A DNA stretch of 64,000 bases from Prorocentrum cordatum. Its lineage: Eukaryota; Sar; Dinophyceae; Prorocentrales; Prorocentraceae. Each line of letters opens with the position of its first letter. The stretch's first letter is position 1. A model generated the notes under the pieces. That model saw only the letters and a program-made list of their open reading frames with translations. It was not told the DNA's origin and did no database searches. The stretch lies in the NCBI GenBank assembly GCA_963575745.1, contig CAUYUJ010003647.1, positions 376,522 through 440,521 on the forward strand, given 5' to 3'. This document shows positions 49,630 to 61,078 of the stretch, piece after piece. A program made the position numbers and the translations under genes.

Positions 49630-52215
49630 TATACTTGGGCATCTCAGTTCTGTCGGGCCCTGTTTCGTCATCTCGTTTTCTCTGCCCTTGGGTCGTGGTT
49701 TCGTTTTCTCGGGCCCTGGTTCGCGCTCTCGTTTTCTTGTTGTTTCGGCCTCTGGATCGTGGTATCGTTGTCTCAGACCATGGTTCGTTTTCTCGTTGTC
49801 TCGTTTGTCGCCCCCTGTGTCGTGGCCGCGGTTTCTCGGACCCTGGTTCTTTTTCTCGTTTTCTCGTGTTCTGCCCCTGGGTCGTGGCGTCGTTTTCTCG
49901 GACCCTGTTTCGTCTTCTCGTTTTCTGTTTTTGTCGGCCCCTGGATCGCGGTACCGTCTTCGCATGTTTTCTCAGACCGTTTTTCGTTTTACCGTTTTAT
50001 CGTTTTCTCATTGTCTCGGCCCCTGGGTCGTGGTCTCGTTTTCTTGGACCCTGGTTCGTTTTCTCGTTCTCTGGTTTTCCCGTTTTCTCGGCTCCTGGGT
50101 CGTGTGGATGGTTTCTCGGACCCTGGTTCGTTTTCTCGTTTTCTCTGTTCCTGGGTCGTGATATCGTTTTCTCTGACCTTGGTTTGTTTTCTCGTTTTCT
50201 TGCTTTCTCGGCCCCCGGGTCGTGATTTCGTTTTCTTTGACCATGGTTAATGTTTTCGTTTTCTTGGTTCCTGGTTCGTGGCCGCGGTTTCTCTGACTTT
50301 GGTTCGTTTTCTCGTTGTCTCGTTTTCTCGGCCTTCTGGTCGTGATCTCGTTTTCTCAGCCTCTGGGTCGTGATCTCATTTTCTCATGCCCTGGTTAGTT
50401 TTCTCGATGTATCGTTTTCGGCTCCTGGGTCGTGGTCCCTCCCGGTTTCGCGGACCCTGGTTTGTGGATTAGTTTCTTTTGTTCTCGGCCCCTGGGTCTT
50501 GTTTTTTTTGGGGGCCCTGGTTCGTTTGCTCGTCTTCTCGTTTTCTCGGCCCTTGGGTCGTGGCACTGTTTCCTCTGACCCTGGTTCGTTTTCTTGCTTT
50601 CTCGTTTTCTCGGCCCCTGGGTCGTGGTCTCGTTTTCTCGGGCCCCGGTTTGTTTTCTCGTTTTCTCATTTGGCCTCGGGGTCGTGGTCTCGTTTTCTCT
50701 GGTTCTGGTTCGTTCTCTCGTTTTCTTGTTTTCCCGTTTTCTCGGCCCCTGGGTCGTGGTTTCGCTTTCTGTGATCCTGGTTTGTTTTCTCGTTTTCTCG
50801 TTTTCTCGGCCACTGGTTCGTTTTCTTTTTTTCTCGGACCCTGGTTTGTTTTCTTGTTTCCTCGTTTTCTCTGCATTTGGGTCGTGGTCTCGTTTTCTAG
50901 GGCTCTGGCTTGTTTTCTCGTTTTCTCGTTTTCTCTGTTCCTGGGTCGTGGTATCGTTATCTCTGACATTGGTTTGTTTTCTCGTTTTCTTGCTTTCTCG
51001 GCCCCTGGGTCGTGGACTCGGTTTCTTGGCCCCTGGGTCGTGGTCTCGGTTTCTCGTTGTCTCGACACCTGGGTAGTGGTACCGTTTTCTCGGGCCTTGG
51101 TTTGTTTCCTCGTTTTCTCGTGTTACCGGCCCCTGGGTCGTGGCCTCCTTTTTCGGATTCTGGCTCCTTGTCTCGTTCTCTCGTTTTCTCGGCTCCCGGG
51201 TCGTGGTGTCGGTTTCTCAGACCCTGTGCCGTTTTCTCGGTTTCTCGTTGTCTCGGCCCTTGGCTCGTGGCCATGTTTTCTCGGACCCTGGTTTGTTTTC
51301 TTGTTTCCTCGTTTTCTCGGCCCTTGGGTCATGGTGCCGTTTTCTCGTTGTCTCGTTCCTTGGGTCGTGGTCTCGCTTTCTCAAGCCCTGGTTTGTTTTC
51401 TTGATTTCTCCCTTTCTCGGCCCCTGGGTCGTGGTCCGGGTGTCTCGGATCCTTGTTCGTTTTCTCGTTGTCTCGGCCCCTGGGTCGTGGTGTTGTTTTC
51501 TCGGACCCTGGTTCGTTTTCTCGTTTTCTCGGCCTCTGGGTCGTGGTCTTGTTTTCTCAGACCCTGGTTCGTTTTCTCGTTCTCTCGTTTTCTCGGCCCC
51601 TGGGTCGTGGTCTCGTTTTCTCGGACCCTGGTTCGTTTTCTCGTTATCTGTTTTTCTTGGCTCCTGGGTCGTGGTGTCGTTTTCTCGGACCCTGGTTCGT
51701 TTTCTCGTTTGGTGACGGTCGGTTTCTCGGACATTGCTTCGTTTTCTCGTTTTCTTTGCACTTGGGATGTAAGCTCGTTTTCTCGTTGTCTCGTTTTCTC
51801 GGCTCCTGGGTCGTGGTCTCGTTTCCTCTGTCCTGGATCGTGTTCTCGTTTTCTCGGCCCCTGGGTTGTGGTCTCGTTTCTCGGACCCTGGTTCGTTGTT
51901 TCGTTTTCTCGTTGTCTCGGCCCCTGGGTCGTGGTGTCGGTTTCTCAGACCCTGTCTCGTTTTCTCGTTTTCTCGTTGTCTCGGCCCCTGGCTCGTGGTC
52001 TCGTTTTCTCGGACCGTGATTTGTTTCCTCGTTTTCTCGTTTTCTCGGCCCCTGGGTCGTGGGCTCGTGTTCTCGGGCCCTGCTTTGTTTTCTCGTTTTC
52101 TCGGTCCCTGGGTCGTGGTGTCGTTTTCTCGGAACCTGGTTCGTTTTCTCGTTTTCTCGGCCTCTGGGTCGTGGTCTTGTTTTCTCAGACCCTGGTTCGT
52201 TTTTACCTAACAGCT
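49630..52215 (+). repeat. 2.6-kb satellite of CTCGTTTTCTCGG and CCCTGGGTCGTGG units
   Basis: Units alternate GGCCCCTGGGTCGTGGT, CTCGTTTTCTCGGACC and CTGGTTCGTTTTCTCG, with unit lengths of roughly 50-65 bp and frequent partial units. The repeat has almost no stop codons in either direction, giving Phe/Ser/Pro-rich frames on plus and Arg/Lys/Glu-rich frames on minus. No protein domain supports either. Confidence 0.93.
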
Positions 52216-52334
52216 GTTGCTGATAGGTTTCTAGTGGGGTCAAAAGAGAGCAGCAGATGGCTCCACAGGGGGGTCGGGGCGGCATCCAGGGAGCTGTGTC
52301 CGAACTCGTGTCCGAATGCGCTTTTCGCAAACAG

Positions 52335-52756
52335 TCACACACTTCGTGCTCTTCGACCTCCCAGAACTCCAATCCCGGGCCACATTCTGAATGCCTGGAG
52401 CCAACTGTAGGCCACTTCGTGCTCTTCGACTTCCCAGAACTCCATTCCCGGGCCACATTTTGAATGCCCGGAGCCAACTGTAGGCCACTTCGTGCTCTTC
52501 GACTTCCCAGAACTCCATTCCCGGGCCACATTTTGAATGCCCGGAGCCAACTGTAGGCCACTTCGTGCTCTTCGATTCCCAGAACTCCATTCCCGGGCCA
52601 CATTTTGGATGCCCGGAGCCAACTGTAGGCCACTTCGTGCTCTTCGAGTTCCCAGAACTCCATTCCTGGGCATGATTTTGAATGCCCGGAGCCAACTGTA
52701 GGCCACTTCGTGTTCTTCTAGTTCCCAGAACTCCATTCTTGGGCCACATTTTGAAT
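52335..52756 (+). repeat. 73-bp tandem repeat, six units
   Basis: The marker CCACTTCGTGCTCTTCG recurs with starts at about 52,338, 52,411, 52,484, 52,557, 52,629 and 52,702 (period 72-73 bp). Other blocks are CCAGAACTCCATTCCCGGGC and CACATTTTGAATGCCCGGAG. Confidence 0.93.
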
Positions 52757-53085
52757 GCTGAGGCAGGCTGATGCTGCGGCCGAGGCAGGCTGAGGCTGAG
52801 GCAGGCTGAGGCTGAGGCCGAGGCTGAAGGCAGACTGAGGCTGAGGCTGAAGCAGACTGAGGCTGAGGCTGAGGCAGGCTGAGGCTGAGGCAGGCTGATG
52901 CTGAGGCAGGCTGAGGCTGAGGCTGAGGCTGATGCAGGCTGAGGCTGAGGCAGGCTGAGGCTGAGGCCGAGGCTGAAGGCAGACTGAGGCTGAGGCTGAA
53001 GCAGGCTGAGGCTGAGGCTGAGGCAGGCTGAGGCTGAGGCAGGCTGAGGCTGAGGCTGAGGCAGGCTGAGGCTGAGGCTGTGACT
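52757..53085 (+). repeat. GGCTGA hexamer array
   Basis: GGCTGAGGCTGAGGCAGGC repeats with some GATGCTGAGG variants. The Ala/Glu-rich, Leu/Ser-rich and Gln/Pro-rich frames here are repeat-driven. Confidence 0.95.
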
Positions 53086-53495
53086 GCGACTGCCGTTGCC
53101 GCTGCGACTGTCATCGCGAATGCGACTACGACTGCGAGAACAGCAGAATTCGACAACTGGATTTTCATCTGAATCTTAAGGGGAATGCTTTCAGATATGC
53201 TTCTACACATCGCTGTTAGGTTGCTTTGCGGGGATAATTTCGTTCTCTCGTTTTGGGCGAGGGAGTTTGGTTCCAGGCGTCGGTGTGGGGGGGGGGGAGC
53301 GTTCGGGCGGGTGTACAATCAGGAGGGTTGAGGGTGAGGTGGTGTACATGGTCATGTGTCTGGGATAGGGTGTGTGGGTGAGGGTCGTAGTGGCAGTTTT
53401 TTGTGGGTGTGTCAACGTTAGGGTCCAAGAGTGAGGAGCCTGGGGCGACGGTTGAGGTTCCGGAGGATGGGGGGGCGCCCCCGCGGACCGGACAC
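53086..53495. other. spacer, nothing recognised
   Basis: GT-rich sequence with no recognised gene or repeat. Confidence 0.35.
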
Positions 53496-53930
53496 AAGGG
53501 GCAAGGGGGGGGGCTTCCGGCAGGTGGGGGTCCAAGGGAGGGGTGGGGGGGCTAAGCCCCCCCTTCCCTTTCGGTAAGTGCGGGAGGGGGAGGGGAAAGG
53601 GGGGATCTTCCGGCAGGGCGGGTTGAAGGAAGGGGGGGGGGGGAGCTTCCGGAGGGCGAAAGGAGGCGAGGGGAGGGGGTAGCTTCTGGACGGCAAAAAA
53701 AAGAGGGCAGGGGGGGGGGAGGCTTTTGGCAGGGGGGAGTCGAAGGAAGGAGGGCGGGTGGCTCAGCGTGCCCCCGCCTGTGCAAAAGGGGGAGGGGGGG
53801 GAGCTTCCGGAGGCGGAAAGGGGGAAGGAAGGGGGGGGTAGCTTCCGCGGGGCGGACCAAAAGGGGGGAAGGTGGGGAGGGCTTCGGGCAAGAGAGGTCC
53901 AAGGGAGGGAAGGTAGCTAAGGGGGGACCC
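53496..53930. repeat. G-rich snap-back array
   Basis: GGGGGGAGCTTCCGG and AGGGGGGGGTAGCTTCC units, the same family as at 29.6 kb, mostly in G-rich orientation. Confidence 0.85.
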
Positions 53931-54826
53931 CCCCAGTTTGCTCTGGCCCTGCGGGCGCGCTCTCTCAAAGGAAAGAGCAAACAAAGGTGCACCCTCGGAG
54001 CTATAAAAGAGCCCTCAGGCCTCAGGCCCACAAGGGGCACGAAAGGTGCACGATTCTCCCCCCACCAAATCTTTCGCCCCCCTCCCTATTAAGCAACGCC
54101 CGAGCCCCCTGACAGGAGGGGCCTTCGGGCCCGCGGCGGCCCAGGACGGGAGCGAGCCTGGCACCCCGCGCATGGTGCAGTCCATGCCGCGGATGCAGTC
54201 GTCCGACGCCGGCCAGTGCACGTCGAAGTGCCTCAGCGATTTCGCGAAAGTCAGTAAGTTTGAAATCGAACTCGACATGAGAACACGCAGTTCTGCCAGA
54301 CGGGATCCTGGCCGTGGGAGTCTAGGCCTCCCAGATGGGGTCCGAGTAGATGTGGTCGAAGGATCGCGCCGCATCACTGATGCACCGTCTATGCATCGGC
54401 GATGCATCGCCGATGCATCGTCGATGCAGAGGCGACGTTTGCGATGCATCGGCGACGTCGGCGTGGAGAAGAAGTCGGGCTCCACATGGAGCCGGCGATG
54501 CGGCAGGATGCTGCGACCCCCGCTGGTAGGCCTCTATGGAGCCCCTGGCCTGTCGCGCCGTGTTGGGCCTGCCAGGGCCCGTGGGGCCGCGCGAGGGGCA
54601 CACTGGAGACCACCTTCTGGAGGTCGGAAAGGGGTGTCTTGGCATCGCTCGGACGTGTGCATTTTTCTTTCGGCGAGGACCATCGAGGAGCATCCCTGAT
54701 CATTTGGCCCCCCCAAAAAAAAACACGCACGACACCGAAAAAAACACAGAGATTGGACGTCCGAGCGATGGCCAGGTGTGGCATCAAGGGGCATGGTGCC
54801 AATCGTGGAAATGGCGATGCTATCTG
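53931..54826. other. mixed region with a GATGCATC palindrome array
   Basis: No gene is recognised. At about 54,380-54,450 the octamer GATGCATC, its own reverse complement, recurs about seven times in GATGCATCGGC and GATGCATCGTC units. Poly-A and CAC-rich bits lie near 54,715-54,745. Confidence 0.5.
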
Positions 54827-54982
54827 TAAGTCGGCGTGCCCCTCTACAGGAGGGCTATTCAAGAATAGTGAAAACAGTCAGGGGACGAGTTGTTGACAGT
54901 GTCTGAGCATTTGGGGGGTATTTTGGAGTATGTTTAACTTTTCGTTCAAAATCCCCCTGTAGGAGGACATGCCCGACCGAAT
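54827..54982. mobile_element. MITE-like element with terminal inverted repeats, copy 2
   Basis: Left end TAAGTCGGCGTGCCCCTCTA then CAGGAGG; right end CCCCCTGTAGGAGGACATGC then CCGACCGAAT. The interior shares TATTCAAGAATAGT, GGGGACGA and GTTTAACTTTTCGTTCAAAA with copy 1, plus about 28 extra bases. No coding capacity. Confidence 0.7.
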
Positions 54983-55234
54983 GATATCTGCGATAAATTA
55001 ACACCACTCCCCTTTGTACCAAACCCCTTTCCCACCTCCAGACATCTGGGTCTCCCAAGGAGAACCGGGGCCACCTTGGACCAGGCCACTTGCGAGGTAA
55101 GGGCGCCCAGCAGCTTTTCTTCATTCCCTCCGTCTGCTCTCGCTCCCTCCTCCATTCACCCCCCCCCCCTTGTGTTCTCCCTCCTTTCACCCTCCTGATC
55201 ACACCTTCGAAAGAACGCGCCCGTGGAACGCTCC
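54983..55234. other. spacer, nothing recognised
   Basis: Includes a short CT-rich tract near 55,140-55,190. No gene is recognised. Confidence 0.3.
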
Positions 55235-55654
55235 TTACCAAAAGGGGGGGCCCATCTTCAAGCTACCCCCCCTCCCTTGGAAAACAGGGGGGGGCTTCCG
55301 AAGGTACCCACCCCTCCTCCCCTGTTGTGGGATTTGTTTAGTTAGGGGGGCCCTGGATAAGGGGGGGGTCTTGGAAGCTACCCTCCTTTTCTCCCCGTTT
55401 CGGAGCCCGAGGTCAGCCCGGGTTCCCCTTTCCATAGGCCGCGGGGGGGGTCCGAAGCTACCCCCGCCCTTCCTTGCATTTGGATTTTGCAGCTGGGGGG
55501 TCCCTGGCTATAAGGGGGGGGCCTGGAAGCTACCCTCCCCCTCTCCCTCTTGTTCAGCCATAGCAGGGGGTTGGGCTTCCGAAGCTCCCCCCTCCTCCCC
55601 TCCTTCCGTTGGCATTTCCAGCTGGAGGGCCATGGTTGAAGGGGGGGACTTCGA
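55235..55654. repeat. G/C-homopolymer snap-back array
   Basis: GGAAGCTACCCTCC and GGCTTCCGAAGCTCCCCCC units with G7-G8 runs, the same family as at 19.7 kb. Confidence 0.82.
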
Positions 55655-56755
55655 AGCTACTTTTCTTTGGGTTTTCGGAGCCCCTTTGGTTTTCGGCGTT
55701 TTTGTGGATGTCGGCGCCCTGTTGATTCTCGGCGCCCCTTTGGTTTTCGGCGCCCTTTTGGTTTTCGGCGCCCTTTGGTTTGTGAAGCCCTTTTGGTTCT
55801 CGGCGCCCCTTTGGTTTTCGGCGCCCCTTTGGTTTTCGGCGCTCCTGTGATTTTCGGCGCTCGCTTGATTTTCGGCGCTCCTTTTTGGGGTTTTCTGCGC
55901 ACCCTCACGTTTTCAGCGCATCGTTGGTTTTCGGCGCCCTCTTGGGTTCCGGCGCTCCTTCGGTTTTTGGCGCCCTCTGGGTTTTCGGCGTTCTATTGGT
56001 TTTCGGCGTCTCTTCAATTTTCGGCACCCTTTCGGTTTTCGGCGCTCCTTTTTTGTTTTCGGCGCCCCTTTGGTTTTCGGCGCCCCTTTGGTTTTCGGAG
56101 CTCTTTTGAGTTTCGGCGCCCTTTTGGTCTTCGGCGTCCCTTTGGTTTTCGACGCTCTTTAGGTTATCGGCGCTGCTTTGGTTTTTCGGCGCCCTTTTGG
56201 TTTTCAGCGCGTCGTGGGTTTTTGGCAGCGCCTCTTTGTTTTTCGGCGCCCATGCAGTTTTCGGCGCCCATGCGGTTTTTGGCGCCCCTTTGGTTTTCGG
56301 CGCCCTTCTAGTTTTCGGCGCCCTGTTGGTCTTCGGAGCTCCTTTTATTTTCGGTGCCCCTTTGGTTTTGGGAGCTCGTTTGGATTTCGGCGCCCTTTTG
56401 GTCTTCGGCGTCCCTTTCTGGTCTTCGATGCCCATTTGGTTTTCGGCACCTCCTTGGTTGTCGGTGCCCTTTTTGGGGGGTTTTTGCCAATCCTTGGGAT
56501 TTCGGCGCGTTGTTCGTTTTCGGCGTTCTTTTGGTTTCCGGGACCCCTTGGTTTTTGGCGCTTTTATTCTTTTTTGGCGCCCCTTCTTTTTTGGCGCCCC
56601 TTTGGTTTTCGGCGCCATTGTGGTTTTCGGCAAATCGCTGGTTTTCTGCGGTCCTTTGGTTTTCTGCGCACTTTTTTGTTTTTCGGCGCTCCTTTGGTTT
56701 TAGGCGCCTCTTTGGTTTTGGGCTTGTCGGCGCTCCTTTGGTTTTCGGCGCGTTG
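55655..56755 (+). repeat. TTTTCGGCGCC array, block 1
   Basis: Degenerate units of about 18-20 bp, CCCTTTTGGTTTTCGGCG, each with the palindrome GGCGCC. Open Phe/Arg/Gly-rich frames on plus and Lys/Arg/Pro-rich frames on minus are composition effects. Confidence 0.95.
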
Positions 56756-56954
56756 TTCCCCAATCATTGCTTGCACTGAAAGGGGTCCTAGCGGATCTTG
56801 AAGGAATTGGCAAGAGTAGGGGGCCGATTTCGGAGGGCCGCAGGGTTCCCACGTTCCCAGTTCCGGGTTCCCGGGCTCCCGCTTGCTGGTTCCAGGCTGA
56901 TTTCGGTGGGCGGCGGGGTTCCTGGGTTTCCGGTTTCCTGAGTTCTTCGTCAAT

Positions 56955-57175
56955 CTCTTTATCGATCGATCTCACACCATAGATCTCGCTATCGATCTCA
57001 CAATCGATATCGCATTCGATATCATTATAGATCGTTTTGCGATCTCTCGATCGATTTCACGATCGATTTCATTGAATCGGCATCACTGTCGGTCTCACGA
57101 TCGATCTCAATATCGTCCTCATTATCGATCCGACGATCGATATCACTACCGATCTCAAGTCGATTATAATATCCA
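56955..57175. repeat. ATCGATCTCAC array, inverted relative to 35.2 kb
   Basis: ATCGATCTCACAATCGATAT-type units; GATCGAT recurs at short intervals. The reverse complement matches GTGAGATCGAT of the 35.2-35.8 kb array. Confidence 0.88.
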
Positions 57176-57214
57176 GAACACGAACTCTCAAACAATCCAC
57201 TGATTGGGACTTTT

Positions 57215-57758
57215 CTGTCGTATTATCTTATTTTCGGCACCAGTTTGGTTTTCGGCGCACCTGTGGTTTTCGGCGCCCTGTCGGTTGTCGGCGCATCGTT
57301 GGTGTTTTCGGCGTCCTTTTGGTTTTCGGCGCTTCTTTAGCTTTCGGCGCCCTTTGGTTTCGGCGCCCTTGTTTTTGGCGCCACGTTTTGGTTTTCCACG
57401 TGCTTGCGGGTTTCGGCGACCCTTCGGTTTTTGTCAATCCATGGATTTCCGGCGCATCGTTGGTTTTCGGCGTGCTTTTGATTTTCTACGCCCCGCTGGT
57501 TTTCGCAGCCTTGTTTGGTTTTCTGCGCTTCTTTTTTCATCGCCGTTCGATTTTCTGGGCGCCCTTGTTGGTTTCGGCGACCTGTTGGTTTGCGGCGCCC
57601 TTTTGTTTTCTGGCGCCCTTTTGTTATTCGGCGCCCTCTTTGCTTACGTGGCACCGTAGGTTTTCGGCGCCCGCATGGTTTCCAACGCCCTTTTGGCGGC
57701 CCTTTGGTTGTTGGTGCTCTTTTTGTTTTCAGCGCCCTTTTGTTTTTCGGCGCCCCTA
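57215..57758 (+). repeat. TTTTCGGCGCC array, block 2
   Basis: Same unit family as block 1; the left part of macro-repeat unit 1. Confidence 0.93.
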
Positions 57759-60519
57759 GCGCGCCAGCTGAGGCGCTGAGGCACGGCAGGACGGTCCATT
57801 TCCAAGAGTTACCGCTCTGGGAGAGCAGCGGCCAGGTCGCAGCAGCACCCAGGCACGTGGAGGAGGTTGCTCATCCCAGCCCAGACTCCGAAGGAATTGG
57901 AACCAAGCGCAGCGGCAGCGCCACTCCAGACTGGAACGGGGATGACGCGGATTTGCCCGACACACCGCCCCCGTCCACACCCAGCGCGCATTCGGGGAAT
58001 CACGGCCCGAGCCCGGAGGACGAGCACAATTCTGACCGCAGCCGCCCGCTGGCACACACAGGCCAACGATGGGGGGATGGGGGGAGGCGGTTCCAGCCAG
58101 ACCTCCCCAATTCGGTTGCGGGGCCGGTTGAGAAGGTGCGGCCAGGGGGCCACCGGCGCGTTTGAATTGGTTCGCAGTGGCTGACGGTCTGGGACGGCGC
58201 GAGCGGCGCCCACCTGGCATGGGTCGCGAGAGGTGGCCGACCCCTTGGAGGCAACGGCCTTGCCGGATCCGCAGGTGACATGACTGCCGAACGACCGCCC
58301 GACGAATCCAGCGATCCAGGAGGCGGTGCACCGCAGGGGGCAGCAGCAGGGTGAAAGTCCCAGTGTCCAACCCGAGCGGATTCCGAATGGACTGGCGGAG
58401 GGCCCAGCAAGGGCTCGCGCGGCGCGCAGTGGAGCTTCTGGGACAGGGGCAGCCATTGCAAACTGGCACGGGGGACGGGCTTGGAGACGCGTGGAGCGGC
58501 GGGAGAGGCCCCGCGGCGAAGGGAGTGGAGCGACCACACGATCGATTGCACAAGGCGCCTGTGCGCGACATTCAGCGGGCGTCGCAATGGAGGGAAAGGG
58601 GCGGCAGAGTCGAGACCTGGCCTGGAACCATTAACCGCCTCAAGGGTGCGCGCGGCGGCCTCTCCGCAGTGGGCTGAAGCGCGGCCTGCGACCAGAGCGG
58701 TGGAAAGTGCCCCGGCAAGGGGCGGCGCAACGCCCGCGGATTTGACGATTTCTGCCGTGTTTTCTTGGGAGAACTGGCAGGGGCCCTCTACGACATCCGC
58801 ACTCTCTGCCACTGCCGTCACCTGGAAATCGATTTAGGGGGCTGTCCGGCAGCAGCAGGACCGCCCGGCCCAGGCAGCCGGCGGGGAGGGCCAAGGAGAC
58901 AAGCGCCACGGCGAGGCATCGTGGCCCACCGGGGACCAGTCAAGAGGGCGCGGGATCTAGCTGGATGCTTGACCCGCGCCCACGGCGCAGCCAATGCAGC
59001 TCCTGGGCCAACGCGGCGCGCTACAAGCCCTGCCCGGACTGCGACCGCGGCGAGGTGCTTTCCACCCCAGGACGCGGCCCGCGTCACCGATCCACTTGTT
59101 CGCGCGCCGGTTAGGTGTGTTGCGCTCCTCGGCGCGCCATCCGCTTCAGTTGGCGCGCCTGGCTCGATCTGCTGCCGGCGTGCCCGAGCTCTTGATCGGC
59201 CTGCCCGGGCGCCGGCCAGGTGCGTTCTCGCGGGCGCGCCGCCCGCCCCAGGCGGCGCGCCCCTCCCCGCCCCTGGCGCGTCCTAAGCGAGGCGCCTGGC
59301 CTCCCTTCCCCGCCGCCCTCTGGCGTTCACCCACCTGTCTGTGCGCGGGTTAGGTGCGTCATATTCAGCGCGCCGCTCGCCCCGGGCGGCGCGCTTGCCA
59401 CCGCTCCGCGAGCGCGGTCGCTGGCCCAGCTCCTCACCAACTTCCGGCGCATTGGTTTGGTGCTCGTGGCGCGCCATTCGCCCCGGGCGTCGCGCCCCTC
59501 TCGCCCCGCCGCGGGCGCGCTCGCCGCGCGCGCCCCCTGGGCTTCGTTAGCCCTGGCCCGCGCGCCGCGCGCGCCGCTACCCGGCGCCGCTTCTGCGTCG
59601 CCCTCCCGCTTCGCCTCCCAGCTGGCCCCCGCTTCGACTGGGCGCCGCCCTGCCCGCGGCTGCGATGCGCTCACTGGCCCAGGGCCCAGCCTCGCTGCCC
59701 CCCGCCCCCCCGCCCGCCCGCGTTGTTTTGCGCGGCCCCCGCGCGCCGTCAATTCCGCGGTCGCGCCCCGCGCGCCGTTTCCGCGGTTGCGCCGGCCTCG
59801 CGGCCCTTCCCTGCCGCGCTGGCCGCGCCCGGCTTCTTCGCATCTTTCTCCCTCGTGCCCGCCCGCCCGCCTCGCGCTACGAGCGCGCGCCGCCTTCGCC
59901 GCCGCTGCGTCGCCCGCCCGCCGAGTCAACTCGGCCCGTCCGCCGCTGCAGCTCGCCGGCGCGGCCCCCCAGCAGCTGCGCCGACGCCCGCTCGGGCGAG
60001 CCGCCGCCGGCGCGCAGCTCCTGCGCCCCCCGCCTTTCTGGGCCCCGCCCTGCGCCGCAGCCGCCGGGCCCGCCCCCGGTCGTTCTGGCGACGCCGCGGC
60101 GCGCCCGCTTCTGGGCGCTGCTGCGCCAGCTCGGCCGCCCTGCGCGCCCCGCCGCGGCCTCTCCGCGCGAGCGTGCCTCCCGCCCTTAGTCGCCCCTCCT
60201 CCGCGGCCGCCAATTTTCCCCCATCCGGCGCGAACGAACTTGGCGCGGAAGGAATGGGCGCGATGCCCAACAGCAGTTCTTTTTCATTTTGAACAGGATT
60301 CGCTGTCCGCGCCGTCGCCGCCTGCGTTCATGTTAGACAGAAGTTCGCATGCCCAACAGCGGCCGCTGTTGATTTGAGACAAGGGCTGTTGCTGGGCATT
60401 GTGCCCATTTTTTCCGCGCCCATTTCGGGCGCCCAAATCCATTCAGTTTGCGCGCGGGGCATTTCGCAGCGCCGTGGCCCGCGGACGGCCTCTGCTGCGC
60501 TGCGGCGGACAAAAATTGC
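57759..60519. repeat. macro-repeat unit 1, GC-rich body
   Basis: The body begins GCGCGCCAGCTGAGGCG, as unit 2 begins at 61,079. Shared collinear blocks include CAGGCACGTGGAGGAGGTTG and GGCGCCTGTGCGCGACATTC (58,552 and 61,971). A late block, CGCCGCTGCGTCGCCCGCCC, is at about 59,897 and 63,260. Offsets range from 3.32 to 3.42 kb. The minus strand keeps a long frame (58,000-58,821) with SRPGLDSAAPFPPLRRPLNV, also found in unit 2. I do not recognise it, and GC-rich DNA keeps frames open by chance. Confidence 0.82.
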
Positions 60520-61078
60520 CCGGCCCCCCTTTGGTTTTCGTCGCCCCCCTGTTTGTTTATGATTTGTTGTTTTCGGCGCTCTTTTGTGAGCGCCCTGTTA
60601 GTTGTCGACGGCTTGCTCGGCGCCGTGTGTCTTTTTGGCGCTCCTTCTGGTGATTGCTGTCCTTTTGGTTTTCGGCGCCCTTGTTATTTTCGGCGCCCCT
60701 GTGGCTTTCGGCGCTCCTTTTTTTTTTTTTTGCGTTCGGCGCCTTCTGTTCTCGACGCTTTTTTGATTTGCAGCGCCCTTTTGGTTTCCGGAGACTTTTC
60801 AGTTGTCGGCGCCCTTTTTGGTTTCCGGCGCCCTCTTGGTTATCGGCGTTTCCTTGGTTTTCGGCGCCGTCTTGGTTTTCGGTGCCATTTGGTTTTTCGG
60901 TGCCTTTTTTTTTTCGGCGCCCTGTTGCTGTTCGGCGACCTCCTGGCATTCGGCGCTCCGTTGGCGTTCGGCGCCCGTTTGTCTTCCGGCGCCTTGTAGG
61001 CTTCTAGCGCCTTCGTGGGGCCACCTTGGTTTCCGGCGCTTCTCTGGTTTCCAGCGCCCTGTTGTTTGTCGGCGCCCC
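60520..61078 (+). repeat. TTTTCGGCGCC array, block 3
   Basis: Same unit family; the left part of macro-repeat unit 2. Confidence 0.93.

Noticed and set aside
50479-52410. 643-codon Phe/Ser/Pro-rich plus-strand frame
   Set aside because: It lies wholly within a degenerate satellite whose units lack stops in both directions. No domain, and the minus strand is equally open.
59220-60377. 385-codon Ala/Arg/Pro-rich frame
   Set aside because: The region is so GC-rich that several frames on both strands are open; no motif, and not conserved as such in the second unit.
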